A DNA stretch of 64,000 nt from Diplonema japonicum (lineage: Eukaryota; Euglenozoa; Diplonemea; Diplonemida; Diplonemidae). The notes beneath the pieces are model-generated. The model worked only from the letters and a program-made list of their open reading frames with translations. It was not told the DNA's origin and ran no database searches. The stretch spans positions 695,001 to 759,000 of the forward strand of contig OZ025650.1 in assembly GCA_964019335.1 (NCBI GenBank), given 5' to 3'. Positions 37,846 to 50,067 of the stretch are shown piece after piece. The position numbers were made by a program, and so were the translations under genes. Numbering within the stretch: the stretch's first letter is position 1; each line of letters starts with the position of its first letter.

Positions 37846-40800
37846 ATGCCCGCGGACAAACAGAGCTCAGGGGTATGGGATCTTGGAGGGAGGAGCATCT
37901 CACCGTCGAGGGGGGCCACGCCCCTGACTGGTGGGAGGTACTCAAGCAGGGGAGGAGAGAACCCTTTTCAAACAGGGCAAAACCGTAGGAGTGACGAAGG
38001 GATGCACGGGGGTATCGATCCCCTGAGGATGTCCGAAATGAATGACCGAGACCAACTGATGAAGTCACAACTGCGTGCGAAGCATCTCCTGATGGAGGAG
38101 CAGAACGACGAGATCTCAGCGTTGAAGTCCCACTGCGACATGTTGACGAGGGCTCTCGAGACAAAAGACGAGGAAGCTTCGATTCTTCAGCAGGCCATTG
38201 AACAAGTGAACAACAGCCATATGTCCGCCCTTGGTGGACAGACGCCACAACAGCTCCAAGATGAAATCCAAAGACTCGAGGCACTCTTACGAACATCCCA
38301 CACGCAAGGCAAGCGGCTCTACGACGATTACCAACGTCTGCAGCAGGATCACGAAGACCGTCTTTCCTATGTAGAAGAGGCAGAGGATAACATCCAGAAG
38401 CTCCAGGACGCACTTCAGAAAGCTATCGAGCAAAAGAACGCTATTCAACACCAGCCGCCCCCGCTTCCTGTTAAGACCCCTGCTGTCGAGGTCGTGCAAC
38501 CCCAAGTTGAACCTCCTGAGCAGCACCGTCCCTCTGAACCCCCTACCCTCCTCAGTTTCTCGCCTCCTCACAAAAGCAAAGGAGGTCCACGTGCTCCGCC
38601 CTCACTCTCATCGCGTCAAAAGACTGCTAACTCTGCCCCCAGCAGCCGTTCTTCGACGCCCACCGCGCAAAAGGGGAAACACGAGAACGCCGAGCTCCGC
38701 GACCTTCGCGAGAATATGAAACGTGCCACCCAGCAGCTCATGGACTACGCGGACAAGCTGCGGAAGCTGGAAGAAGAGAACGACAGACTTAGGCAGGAGC
38801 AGGACACAAACGAAGCGAGCATCAGGACCCTCCCTGTTACCCGACGAGACGCACCTCAGATGGATGATCTGGTGAGGAAGAACAACGATCTAATGCTAGA
38901 GCTCAAGAGGTTGAAGAAGAGGCGCACCACCCCCGACACGCTGGCAGAAAGCTACATTAAGGAACTAGAGGACGAGATCGAGAAATTGAAGACCATTGAT
39001 CATGGGAGGGTGAACCCTGCCCTCGTTGCGAGGAACGAAGACCTCACAAGAGAGAACAACAAGCTGCATGCTGAACTCCAAGCCCTTGCTGGTGGCAGCA
39101 GACGTGGCTCGATCACACCTACAATGGGCCATGTGGATCCACACAACCAAAAGCTAGCGCTTGCTAACGGTAAGGTCGCAGAACTTCTTGACGAGATCAG
39201 CAACCTGCAGATGAGGAGGCCAAGTCACAGCTCGCAAGGAACAGACTACACACCCGAGCTGCTTGACGAGGTGAACAGACTGCGTGGTGAGCTTGCTTCA
39301 TTGGGCCAGAATGACGAAAGGCTTGCAGCCGCCAACAACAGGATCAAGGAACTCTTCGATGAGAATGACAGGATTCATGCTGAGAACAAGGCGCTTAACA
39401 GAAATTTGGTCGAAACACCGACAGACGGCAGACGCGCTTCTGTCACCCCTACGAGAAGTCATGCAGTGCCACAAGACTATCGTCTTGAGGCAGCTGATGA
39501 AAAGATTCGTGAGCTGCTGGCTGAGATTGCAGACTTGCAGATGAGGAGATCAAGCCACGGCTCACGGGGGTCTGACTACACACCCGAACTAATTGACGAG
39601 GTGACCAGGTTACGCAACGAGCTTGCCTCCCTCGGCCAGAGCAATGCAAGGCTTGCAGCTGCCGATGATAAAATCAAGGAGCTTTTTGACAAGAACGACA
39701 TTCTCGCGGCGGAGAACAAGTCACTCAAGATGCCGCGGCCCCGTTTAGCTGCCGACGATCAGATCCGAGACGTGCTTGACGACGTCGAGAAGCTGCTTCT
39801 GAAGAACCCAGGGTCAAGGCGCAGTTCGCAAGGCGAGGACGACACTCCGCGGTTGCTCGACGAAGTGAACAGGCTGCGCAACGATATTGCAAAACTTCCG
39901 AAATCCAGCCCGCGTAACGGCACAAAGCTCAAGGAGCTTGAAGATGAAAACAGAAAACTCAAATCGCAACTGAGGTCTGACCCTTCTGGTCCACGGGACC
40001 GACTTGCTGCAGCTGATGCAAAGATAGAGGAGCTGCTCGACGATATAGCGAACTTAAAAAAGCCCAGCCATGTCCCACAAGGAATTGATTACACACCTCA
40101 ACTGCTTGATGAAGTTAACAGGCTACGTGGTGACCTGGCCAAGCTGTCGACAGCCGGTAACGATCCACAAGCCAATGCTAGATTGAAAGAACTGGCTGAT
40201 GAAAATAGTAAACTAAAGTCGCAGCTAAGATCTGCTCTCGGTGACACTGGTGACAAGGTGAAGGAACTGCTGGAGGACATCGCAAACTTAAGGAGACCCA
40301 GCAGCAAGTCCGAAGACACTCCTAAGCTTCTTGATGAAATCAACAAGCTGCGTGGTGAAGTTACAAAGGTGGCCAACCCTGTTGTTCCACAGGACCGTCG
40401 CCTTGTTGCAGCTGACAATAAAATAAGACAGCTGCTGGATGACATCGAAAATATGAAAAAACCCAGCTCTGGCCACAGCACACATGGTCCTGATTACACA
40501 CCTGAGTTGCTTGACGAAGTTAACAGGCTGCGTGACGAACTGGCCAAGCTAGGCCGCCCACGAAATGACGACAAAAAGCTAAATGTTCTGTCTGACGAAA
40601 ACAGCAGATTGAGGGCTGAGAATGCTGCCCTGCGCAGCGGACAAGTGCCAGGGGACGACCACAGTAGACGCCTTGCTGCAGCTGATGATAAGATACGAGA
40701 GCTTCTCGATGATATCGCCAACCTTAAGGCAAGACCAGAGTACGGATCGCAGGGGACCGACTATACGCCTGAGCTGCTTGACGAGGTGAACAGGCTACGT

Positions 40801-43800
40801 GGTGAGCTTGCTAGACTCGCGCCCACAGATGCCAGGATGAAAGACTTGGTCGACGAAGTTAACAGACTACGGGCAGAGAACCAGGCAATGATAGTACCTG
40901 CTGAGGAGCAAGACCATAGGCTCTTAATGGCTGACGACAAAATTAGAGAACTCCTTGACGAAGTGGCGAATTTGAAGGTGAAAAAAGCGAAGAAGGTGTA
41001 CCCTGATGAACTGGTGAAGGAGAACGACGACCTGCGCAGCGAGATTAAGAAGCTGAAGAATAGGAGATCCTCGCAGCCAGTCGAGCAGGCCTACGACCCG
41101 AGAGTAGGCAGCGCTGACGACAAGATAAGAGATCTCCTCGACGAAATCCGCAAGCTCAAAGCGAGCAGGCGCCCTAGCGACTCTGATGACAAAAAGGTTG
41201 TGGCACAAAACAAGAAACTCCGTGAGGAACTAACCAGGCTCATGGATCCGTACAGTCGGGTCGCCGTGGACCCCAAGCTTGAAAAGTATATAGGCGAGCT
41301 TAAAGCAGAAAACGAACAGCTGAGGAGGAACCGACCTGGTCCTGCTGGGAGGGACCAATACGTCAGGGACCTTGAGGACGAGATCGAGAAATTGAAGACC
41401 ATTGATCATGGGAGGGTGAACCCTGCCCTCGTTGCGAGGAACGAAGACCTCACAAGAGAGAACAACAAGCTGCATGCTGAACTCCAAGCCCTTGCTGGTG
41501 GCAGCAGACGTGGCTCGATCACACCTACAATGGGCCATGTGGATCCACACAACCAAAAGCTAGCGCTTGCTAACGGTAAGGTCGCAGAACTTCTTGACGA
41601 GATCAGCAACCTGCAGGTGAGGAGGCCAAGTCACAGCTCGCAAGGAACAGACTACACACCCGAGCTGCTTGACGAGGTGAACAGACTGCGTGGTGAGCTT
41701 GCTTCATTGGGCCAGAATGACGAAAGGCTTGCAGCCGCCAACAACAGGATCAAGGAACTCTTCGATGAGAATGACAGGATTCATGCTGAGAACAAGGCGC
41801 TTAACAGAAAACCGGTCGGAACACCAACAAGAAGCCACCCAGTGCCGCAGGATCACCGCCTCGAGGCTGCAGACGACAGAATCAGAGAACTGCTTCATGA
41901 AATTTCTGACTTGAAGATGAGGAGGCCCAGTCACAGTTCACAGGGTTCGGATAACGTGCCTGAGTTGCTCGACGAGGTGAACAGGCTGCGCAGGGAGCTT
42001 GCTAGACTGAACAGTCCGTCGAATGTCCAAACAGTTCCTCAAGACCGACGCGTGGAGGCTGCAGATCGCAAGATAAAGGAATTGCTGGATGACATTGCAG
42101 AACTGAAAAAGAGGAGGCCCAGTCACAGCTCGCAAGGGACCGACTACACTGAGTTGCTCGACGAGGTTGACAGGCTGCGTGGTGAGCTTGCTACCTTCAG
42201 CCAGAATGATAAGGGCCTCGCAAAAGCCAACAATAGGATCAAAGAGCTTTTTGATGAGAACGACAGGATTCATGCTGAGAACAAGGCACTCAGAGCAAGG
42301 AGCACCCCGACGCAGGTGCCGCAAGACCACCGTCTGCAGGCGGCAAACGATAGAATACAAGATCTGCTTGCAGAGATCGCGGACCTGAAGAGGAGGCCGA
42401 GCCACAGCTCGCAAACGTCAGAGTACATCCCCGACTTGCTTGATGAGGTGAATAGGTTGCGCAAGGAGCTTGCCAGGTTTTCAACCCCACACTCACGTAG
42501 CGGACGGACTCCTTCGAAAGTACACATGGAAGATGAGAACACGCTGAATGCTGAGATGCAGACACCAACGAGGGCTCAGGACATCCGCCTCATCGCAGCT
42601 GACGAAAAGATTCGTCAACTACTTGATGAAAACGCAAGTTTGAAGAGAAGGCCAAGCTACGGATCGCAAGGAACGAACCAGAGCACCCCTTCGAGGGGGC
42701 ACGAAGCGGAACGTCTTGCAGCAGCTGATGATAAGATCAGAGAGCTATTGAACGAGAATGCCAGACTGAAAGGAACAGCTGCCAAGCCTGTGAAGGACCA
42801 GCGAGAGGCCGAGACGTTGCGCAGAGAGAACGATCATCTAAGAAGCCTACTGAAGAAAAACTCGCAGCCGTGGCCTAGCAAGCATGAGCCCCTAGAGACA
42901 GACGAGGATGTGAGGAGGCTCCTTGACGAAGTCGACGAATTGAGGAAAAGGCTGATTAATAAGAACAGCGATCCTCCTGCGCACCTAGCAGAACAGAACA
43001 GAAGGCTGGCTGATGAGAACTTGCACCTGAGAAACCTCCTCCGGAGGCCTGAGAACGCTGGGAGCAGCGCACAAGCAGGGAAGTTCGTCGACGACACAGT
43101 GGACGAGCTTCACGGTGAAGTAGCTCACCTGAAGAATCTGCTTGCTGGAAGGAACTCTCAGGAAGTAAACCCTGCCTTGCTGGAGCGCAATAAGCAGCTA
43201 GTTAACGAGAACAACAACCTTCGCGAGCAGCTCTTGATGCAGCCGCGTCCATGGGGCAGTGAGGGCATGGTGAGGACGCAGGAGCTAGCTGAGATCGAGG
43301 ACCTGAAGAACAGACTGAGGCAGAACGAAATGTCCGACGGGCAGAAAATGAAAGATTTGGAGCTTGAGAACCAGATGTTGCGCAACAAGCTGATCGAAGG
43401 TCCACGAAGATCACATGAGGAGGGGTTGCAGTCCTTGATAGAACGGCTGCAAGAGGAGAACGCCGCACTGAGAAATGTTGGACCTTCGAGATCGTCTACT
43501 TACGCGTCTGATGTGCCTGCTTTACTTGATGAGATCAGTGAGCTGAGGGGGCTGTTGGAGGCGAGGGGGGACCACGCACCCCATCTTACAGAGCAAAATC
43601 GACAGCTTGCAGAGGAAAATACGCATTTAAGACAGATGCTGCAGAACCCACAGCGTACCTCTTCCGACGACTTCGGGAGGGTGCCGTCGGTGTCGGTAAA
43701 TGATGTCAACCCTGCTTTGCTAGAGAGGAACAGGCAGCTTGTGGACGAGAACAACATGCTGCGGGACACGTTGGGCTCGCCAAGGAGGTCGCAAAGTGTG

Positions 43801-46800
43801 AGCACCAGAAGGGACAGCAAGGATCTGGCTGAAATTGATTCCCTGAAGGATAAAATCAGGCGCTTGCAGAATATCAGTGACGGAAATGAACGCATGGAGC
43901 AGATGATGAGGGACCTTGAAGGGGAGAACGCCATGCTTCGCAACAAACTTCTCTCGAAAACAGGCAACGAAGACCGCATCAAGGACCTCCTCGACGAGGT
44001 AGCTGCTTTGAAGTCCGACAATCGCTACCTAAAGGGAGTGGCTATGCAAGGCGGCACGCCTAAACCTTCAAAGGACCAGTCCGACGAAGTCAGACGCCTC
44101 CGCGATGAAAATGAGTATCTCAGAGGCTTGGCTTTGCACCACGAGCTTGCAACCAAAGACAAGGACAGGGAAACCTCAGAACTCCACGACGATGCAAAGA
44201 TCTTCATGGATGAGATCACAAGACTGAGAACCTGTTTGGTATAAGAGAATAAAAAATCAAAAATACGCATCTTAACACCACAGAGCCAAACTGAGTCACC
44301 CGGACAGGTCAAGAAGCTCCGCACCCAGCATGATAAACTTGTGGTATGGATAGAAAGGAGCGGTGGGGTAAATACAAACTAATCAGGCAACTGTTGAGCA
44401 GAAGGAAGACGTCGAAAAATTCACCGAAGTCGAAATGGAAGAGCTTCGTTCTAAACTGCAGAACCTCAGAAAGGAGAACATAGAGCTGCGCGGTGTGAAG
44501 TCTCCTGATAAACTGGAGTACAAGATGCAAAGGCTTCGAGATGAGAACGACTTCTTGAAAAAGATTATTGAGGTATTCTACACAGCAAACAACAACAACA
44601 ACAACAACAACAGCGTGAGCGAGCCGATGGGTACTCTCAAACTGAGCAACACGTTGGCGATGCGCAAGACCTCCACAACAGGGTTTTGCTTTACCAGAAG
44701 GAAGTGGGTGACTTGAAGGAGCAATTGGTATTTGCAGGAAAAAAAAAAGGAAACCTTAACAAAACAGAACGACAACAAGCAACTCGCAACGTACACCAAA
44801 AACATCCAAAAGGAATTCAATGAGAACCTTGGAACCCTCCATGAGGAGTGCTTCCATCTCAGGAAGCAACTGCAACGCACGGACTCCGATGCTCCAAGGC
44901 TCACCCATGAGGAGAGGCGGATGTTCTCTTCCGAGGTGTGCTTTCTAAGAGGTGGACGTGCAAATAATACATTCCCACTCACAGCTCCAGCGCATGAACA
45001 ACAAAGTAAGAGACATGCAAGACGAAATTGCTAGACTGCTTGATCTTTTGGATCGTGAGGTATTGTCGAAAACAATGAAAATAAAAAAAAAACCTTTAAA
45101 AAAAAAATAACAGAAAATGGACAAAACAAAGGCCACCATTCTTGCTGACAAGATCGCCGACATGAGCACGAATACAAAGATTCTACAAGAAGAGTGCACC
45201 TACTTGAGGGGTCTTCTCAGCGATCAGGAAGGCCACTCTGAACAGCTTGTCAAGGCTCTTCGCGAGGAGGTTCTTCAGCTGAAAGACAAGCTGAAGAATG
45301 ATGACTCAAAGAGGCTGAAGGCAGAACACAGGAAGCTAACTCAGCGACTGGGAGACGTAGAGGAGGAGAACACCGCGCTGAAGGCAGCACTGCAGAAGAA
45401 GCGAGACGACGACGACATGAAGCGCAAAGCAGAGATGGAGGAGCTCGAAGAACGTTCGAAGGAGCTGCAGGAGGACAACGACTATCTGAAGGACCAGCTC
45501 ACGAAGTATCTTGGAGAGGCCGACGACATGAGGAAAATGGTGTCATCGCTGCAGGTGGCTAACAACACGCTGCTGAAGAAAGAAACAGACCCCGCCAAGC
45601 TTAAGGATCTCGAGAAAAAACTGCGGAAGTCGGAAGAAACCCTTAAAACCTCCGAGGATGAAAACCGGTACCTCAAAGAGCAGCTGCATGCTGCATCGCC
45701 ACAACAGGAGAAGCAAGCCAAAGAAATCAAAGAACTTCAGAGCGAAATCGACATCCTGATAGACAAGCTTGCTGACGCCACCAACGAGAACAAGTACCTC
45801 AAGGAGCAGCTGATGACATCCCCACAGCAGAAGAAGGACCTCGAGGATCTGCGAGAGGAAATTGAGACTCTTGATAAACAGCTTGCGGAGCTAAAGGACG
45901 AGAACGCGTACCTCAAGGATCTCACAATCAATTCAGATGTGAAGCCCAAGGACGACGAGGAACTAAAAGCACTCCAAGAGAAAAATGACTACCTCAAGAA
46001 CAGGCTTGCCGAGTTGGACACAACAGGCGACGTCAGATTCCGCAGGTTGCGGTACTACGCAGGCGGTGCGCTGACCCGTGGCAGCGCTAACCAGCTCGCC
46101 TCGGCTTATTTCAACAAATTGAGGCAGTACAAAAAGGGTACACCTGGCAGCAAATGGGGGCTATGGGAAAAGGAAAGGTTCGACGCCCTCAGGAAGAAGG
46201 TAGCCAACGTGATGCTCCACACGAAGATCCGCAACGTAGCGTACACCTATTACAGCAAGTTGGCGAGGAACAGGAGGCGCGTCGGGCCGCAGTCTTCCAC
46301 GAACACCGACGCGAGAAGGCTGGCCGCAATCTTACTGAAGCAAACGAATAAGGGGAAACTGCAGGTAAGTTTCAACGCCTTAAGGGACCATTCCATGACA
46401 AAGCGCCGCGAGGGTGACAACGTGCACTGGCTGAATGTTCTGTGGAAGACGAAGCAGCAGGCAGCGTTATCAGCGAACCTTGCAAACAACTCGAGGGTGA
46501 TGCGAAAGTACTACAAGAAGCTTGCTGACCACTTGACGGAGGCGAAGAAACGTCATCTGGAACAAAAGATTTGCGAGACGCTCCTTATGCAGACCGCGAA
46601 GGGTAGCTTGCGTGTGTCGTACGGCAAGCTCGAGAGGTACGCGAAACTGACGCGAGAGTACACAAGAAGGCAGCACCTGCGCAACAGGGCACTGTCTGTC
46701 GTGATGCAGAGCACTCTGCTAGGTGTTCTGCGGTACAGATGGAAGATATGGAAGGAGTACCGTGTGGCACGACGCGAGTCCGTGCTCCACTTCAGACAGC

Positions 46801-47870
46801 AGAAACTAGCTAGCAGGGCGGCTGCAATGCTTCTCTTCAGAACAAAACTAGGCAGGCTGAGGCACAGGTACAACCTGTGGAGGGACAAGACAGGCGGGGA
46901 GAAGAAGATTCACGACAAGACCACTGCCGCACACCTCTTACTAGGCAACACGACAAAAGGAATGCTAAGATCGAAGATGGCTGTGTGGAAGCAGTACGTG
47001 TCTGAGAGCAAACGTAAGGAAAAAGAAGCAATGCGGAAGCGACAGTTGTGCCGAATGCTGTTCGGGAAGTCGAAGCTGTTCCTCATGAGGTACGCCTACG
47101 GGAGGCTCATGGGTTACGTGACAGCAAAGAGAGAAGAGGGTTTCTACTGGAGACAGCAGAAAATCATGAGAAGGCTGATGGAAGCTCTTCTGAACAAGAC
47201 GAATAAGGGTCTTCTGAGGAATGGGTACAGCGCACTACAAGATAACACAAGACATCGTGCTCACAGGAGGAACAAACGACGTTTTGCGGAGTTGTTGTTG
47301 GGGCAAACAAAACGCGGGACTATGAGGAAGTACTATGTGAAGCTTCAAGAGCATTGTGGGAGGGCGTCGACTGACGAAGGGGAGAAGCTGAGGAGGAAAC
47401 GTGAGAAGATAAGGCTGTCGAGAGTTCTGTCTAGCTACAGCGATCACGGCCTCCTGAGGATTTACTACAACAAGCTTTACCAGCATATGAGGAGGATGAG
47501 AAAGCTTGATGCTAAGCAGCTGACGGCCACCGCGCTCCTAGGCAGCACCAGCAAGCTTCTTGTTGTGAAAGGCATGATCCGCATGTTGGCCTGGGCGCTA
47601 CACGGTAGAAGGCGTCACACTGATATGCTTTGGAACTCCACTGTAGCCCCGCTTAGAATGGTGATTGGTGGCAAACCCGAGAACATCGACAGGGAAGCTA
47701 GCAGCTACGGTAAGAGAAGACGAGCAATGTCTACTGTCACCAATACTGCACCTGTCTCTCCTTTGACTCAATCCCCTGGGCCCTCTCCTTACACTCCTCC
47801 TCGCTCCACTTCGCTTCTCGACAGACGCCGGCCAGCAGCACGCAAGCGAGACCCCCCTGTCGTTTTGTGA
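37846..47870 (+). CDS. Giant coiled-coil protein, 3,250 residues, with C-terminal helical repeats (7 exons)
   Basis: Exons: 37846-44238, 44284-44343, 44387-44572, 44614-44727, 44768-44935, 44985-45059, 45114-47870. All six introns (40-54 nt) are phase 0 and the joined frame stays coiled-coil throughout, so two apparent genes are one. Residues about 60-200 are coiled coil; 200-280 are Pro/Ser-rich. About 330-1,700 consists of some 20 copies of a 50-65-residue unit: 'RLAAADDKIRELLDDIANLK', a Ser/Arg-rich spacer, then 'DYTPELLDEVNRLRGELA'. More coiled coil follows to about 2,640. The last about 600 residues hold about a dozen 40-residue units with the pattern Leu-Leu-x2-Thr-x-x-Gly-x-Leu-Arg-x2-Tyr-x2-Leu ('LLNKTNKGLLRNGYSALQ'). 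The size and plan suggest a cytoskeletal fibre or flagellum/basal-body-associated scaffold (inference). I recognise no named family. Confidence 0.85.
38968..39404 (+). repeat. Long direct repeat, copy 1 (inside the giant coiled-coil gene)
   Basis: These 437 bp match 41374-41810 at a constant offset of 2,406 bp (802 codons). The only difference I noticed is A/G at the codon reading ATG here (39211 area) and GTG in copy 2. The surrounding repeat units are much more diverged. Confidence 0.92.
41374..41810 (+). repeat. Long direct repeat, copy 2 (inside the giant coiled-coil gene)
   Basis: This is the partner of 38968-39404. The frame is kept, so both copies are coding. It starts at GAGGACGAGATCGAG and ends at CTTAACAGAAA. 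Confidence 0.92.
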
Positions 47871-47947
47871 TCTACTTATTAATCCCCCTTTTTTTTCATG
47901 TGAACAAAAAAAAACTCAGGACATGGTGTCCGACGTTTGTGTTGTTT

Positions 47948-47988
<41 letters not shown>

Positions 47989-48381
47989 CCCCTCTCTCCC
48001 CCGTCTTATTCTACCTTAAAACAAACAAACAAAAAAAAATATTAGAATAGAGTTTCTGTATACAGAGCAACTCCCTTTCTTGAAGAAAAATAAAGAGGAA
48101 TATGATGCAAAACCTCTTTATGTTTGCCTCCCCCCCCCTCTTTTTTATTTTTAAACCTTTTTATTAGGTGCTCCCTTAATTCCGAGAAAACATAAAATTG
48201 GTTTTTGGGTTTGCAGGAATGAGAAAAAAAAAAGAAAAGGCACAAAGAAACCGTTATTTTAGATCTTTATTTACCCCCCCGTTCGCCCTCTTCTTATGAC
48301 CCACTGATTTCTTTTTTTATATTATGTACAAGCAATCACGTCTTCTGTAGTAGTAAACAAAAAAAAAAAAAGAAAGGCTCG

Positions 48382-48413
<32 letters not shown>

Positions 48414-48611
48414 CCAACTTTGTTTCTCTTCCCCTCCCCTTTTATTATGTGCCAGTCCGGTAGATGTTTTCTTTTTTTATTTTATTTTCCCCCTTGGGCA
48501 TTTGTATTATTTTCTTCTTTTTTTTTTTTAAATTTTTTTTTATATTTGTGCTGTCTTCTCAAATATAAGTTTCGGGCATCAAAAGAAGAGAAAAAAAAAA
48601 ACCTTTATAAA
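47871..48611. other. Homopolymer-rich spacer before the eL6 pair
   Basis: The spacer holds a 47-nt T run (47950-47996), a 27-nt A run (about 48387-48413) and further T-rich stretches up to the eL6 leader. No gene is seen. Confidence 0.65.
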
Positions 48612-49192
48612 ATGCCGAAGAACGCCAAGTTGAGGTCTTCCCTTGAGGATGCCACCGGTGTGAAGGCCGGTACCGTGTGCATCTTGGTTGCTGGGCGCTT
48701 CCGTGGCCGCCGTGTTGTGTTGTTGAAGAAGGACACCAAGACCAACACCCTTGTTGTGACCGGACCCTACAAGGTACGTTTACTTGTTTTCCACCTTACA
48801 CCATAATTTTTTCTGCAGGTGAACGGTGTCCCCATCCGTCGTGTGGACCCCGCCTACGTCATTGCCACTTCCACCAAGATCGACCTCTCCAAGGTGGACA
48901 CCTCTGCCATCACTGACGACTTCTTCGCGAGGGCCAAGAAGGACCGCAAGAGGGGTGAGGACGGTTTCTTCAAGAAGGTTTGTATTAAACAAATTACGCC
49001 CCCTCCTAAAAAATTCTCAAACAGGGCGAGAAGGCTGAGAAGGTTGAGCTTCCCGAGAACAAGAAGAAGGCCCAGGCGACCGTTGACGAGCAGATCATGA
49101 AGCTCCTCTCCGGCAACGAGGACATGACCAAGTACCTCGGTTCCATCTTCACCCTCCGTGACCGTGACCACCCCCACGCCATGAAGTTCTAG
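48612..49192 (+). CDS. RPL6: 60S ribosomal protein eL6, copy 1 (3 exons)
   Basis: Exons are 48612-48773, 48819-48977 and 49025-49192, 162 residues. It is a eukaryote-specific large-subunit protein. Signatures: '[20 protein letters not shown]', '[20 protein letters not shown]' and '[16 protein letters not shown]'. The introns are 45 and 47 nt, GTACG...TGCAG and GTTTG...AACAG. Codon use is strongly C/G-ending as in eS7. The protein is short for the family because the basic N-terminal extension of animal eL6 is absent. It starts Met-Pro-Lys-Asn-Ala-Lys, where copy 2 has Met-Pro-Lys-Ala-Ala-Lys. Confidence 0.95.
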
Positions 49193-49334
49193 ATCACTCA
49201 CACGATGATTGTGCTTTTTTTTCAGTAGGTTTTTTTTTCCGCTTGTTACTCTTATACATCGATGTGAAAAGGGAAACCACGCACCCACACCTGAAAACAG
49301 CTGTATTTCGCACCCCCTTTAAAAAAAATATATA

Positions 49335-49903
49335 ATGCCGAAGGCAGCAAAGTTGAGGTCTTCCCTTGAGGATGCCACCGGTGTGAAGGCCGGTACCGTG
49401 TGCATCTTGGTTGCTGGGCGCTTCCGTGGCCGCCGTGTTGTGTTGTTGAAGAAGGACACCAAGACCAACACCCTTGTTGTGACTGGGCCCTACAAGGTAC
49501 GTTTACTTAGCTTACTTTCAACAACTTTTTCTGCAGGTGAACGGTGTCCCCATCCGTCGTGTGGACCCCGCCTACGTCATTGCCACTTCCACCAAGATCG
49601 ACCTCTCCAAGGTGGACACCTCTGCCATCACTGACGACTTCTTCGCGAGGGCCAAGAAGGACCGCAAGAGGGGTGAGGACGGTTTCTTCAAGAAGGTATG
49701 ACTCGTGAGGGAATGAAGAAAAAATTCTCAAACAGGGCGAGAAGGCTGAGAAGGTTGAGCTCCCCGAGAACAAGAAGAAGGCCCAGGCGACCGTTGACGA
49801 GCAGATCATGAAGCTCCTCTCCGGCAACGAGGACATGACCAAGTACCTCGGTTCCATCTTCACCCTCCGTGACCGTGACCACCCCCACGCCATGAAGTTC
49901 TAG
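49335..49903 (+). CDS. RPL6: 60S ribosomal protein eL6, copy 2 (3 exons)
   Basis: Exons are 49335-49496, 49537-49695 and 49736-49903, 162 residues, with exons nearly identical to copy 1 (one residue change near the start and a few silent changes). Introns sit at the same positions but are both 40 nt and clearly different in sequence from copy 1 apart from their ends. This contrasts with the eS7 pair, where the introns are identical. The spacer to copy 1 is 142 bp and includes a T-rich stretch and an ACAG (about 49299-49302) that could be a trans-splice acceptor. Confidence 0.95.
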
Positions 49904-50067
49904 AGCGAGAAGGAGAAAAAAAAAAATAGCTTTATATCGTTCTTGTAGGTCGTTTCAGATTACTAATCAAAAATTCATTTTTTTTTCTTCATAGTGTTAC
50001 CGGTCGTTGGGGAACTACGGTTTATTCGCCACCCGTGAGCACATGCCAGGAAGGGGGATACATAAAA

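Noticed and set aside
44586-44613. Poly-Asn coding repeat (AAC repeats).
   Set aside because: It lies within a 41-nt intron (44573-44613) that must be removed to keep the coiled-coil frame.
44245-45116. A gene boundary between two separate coiled-coil genes.
   Set aside because: Five small exons with GT-AG borders, all phase 0, keep one frame open from the first large exon into the second.
48040-48075. AGTTTCTGTATAC resembles part of a euglenozoan spliced-leader sequence.
   Set aside because: Only about 10 bases agree. The rest of the leader, a GT donor directly after it and an Sm site are absent, so it is most likely chance.
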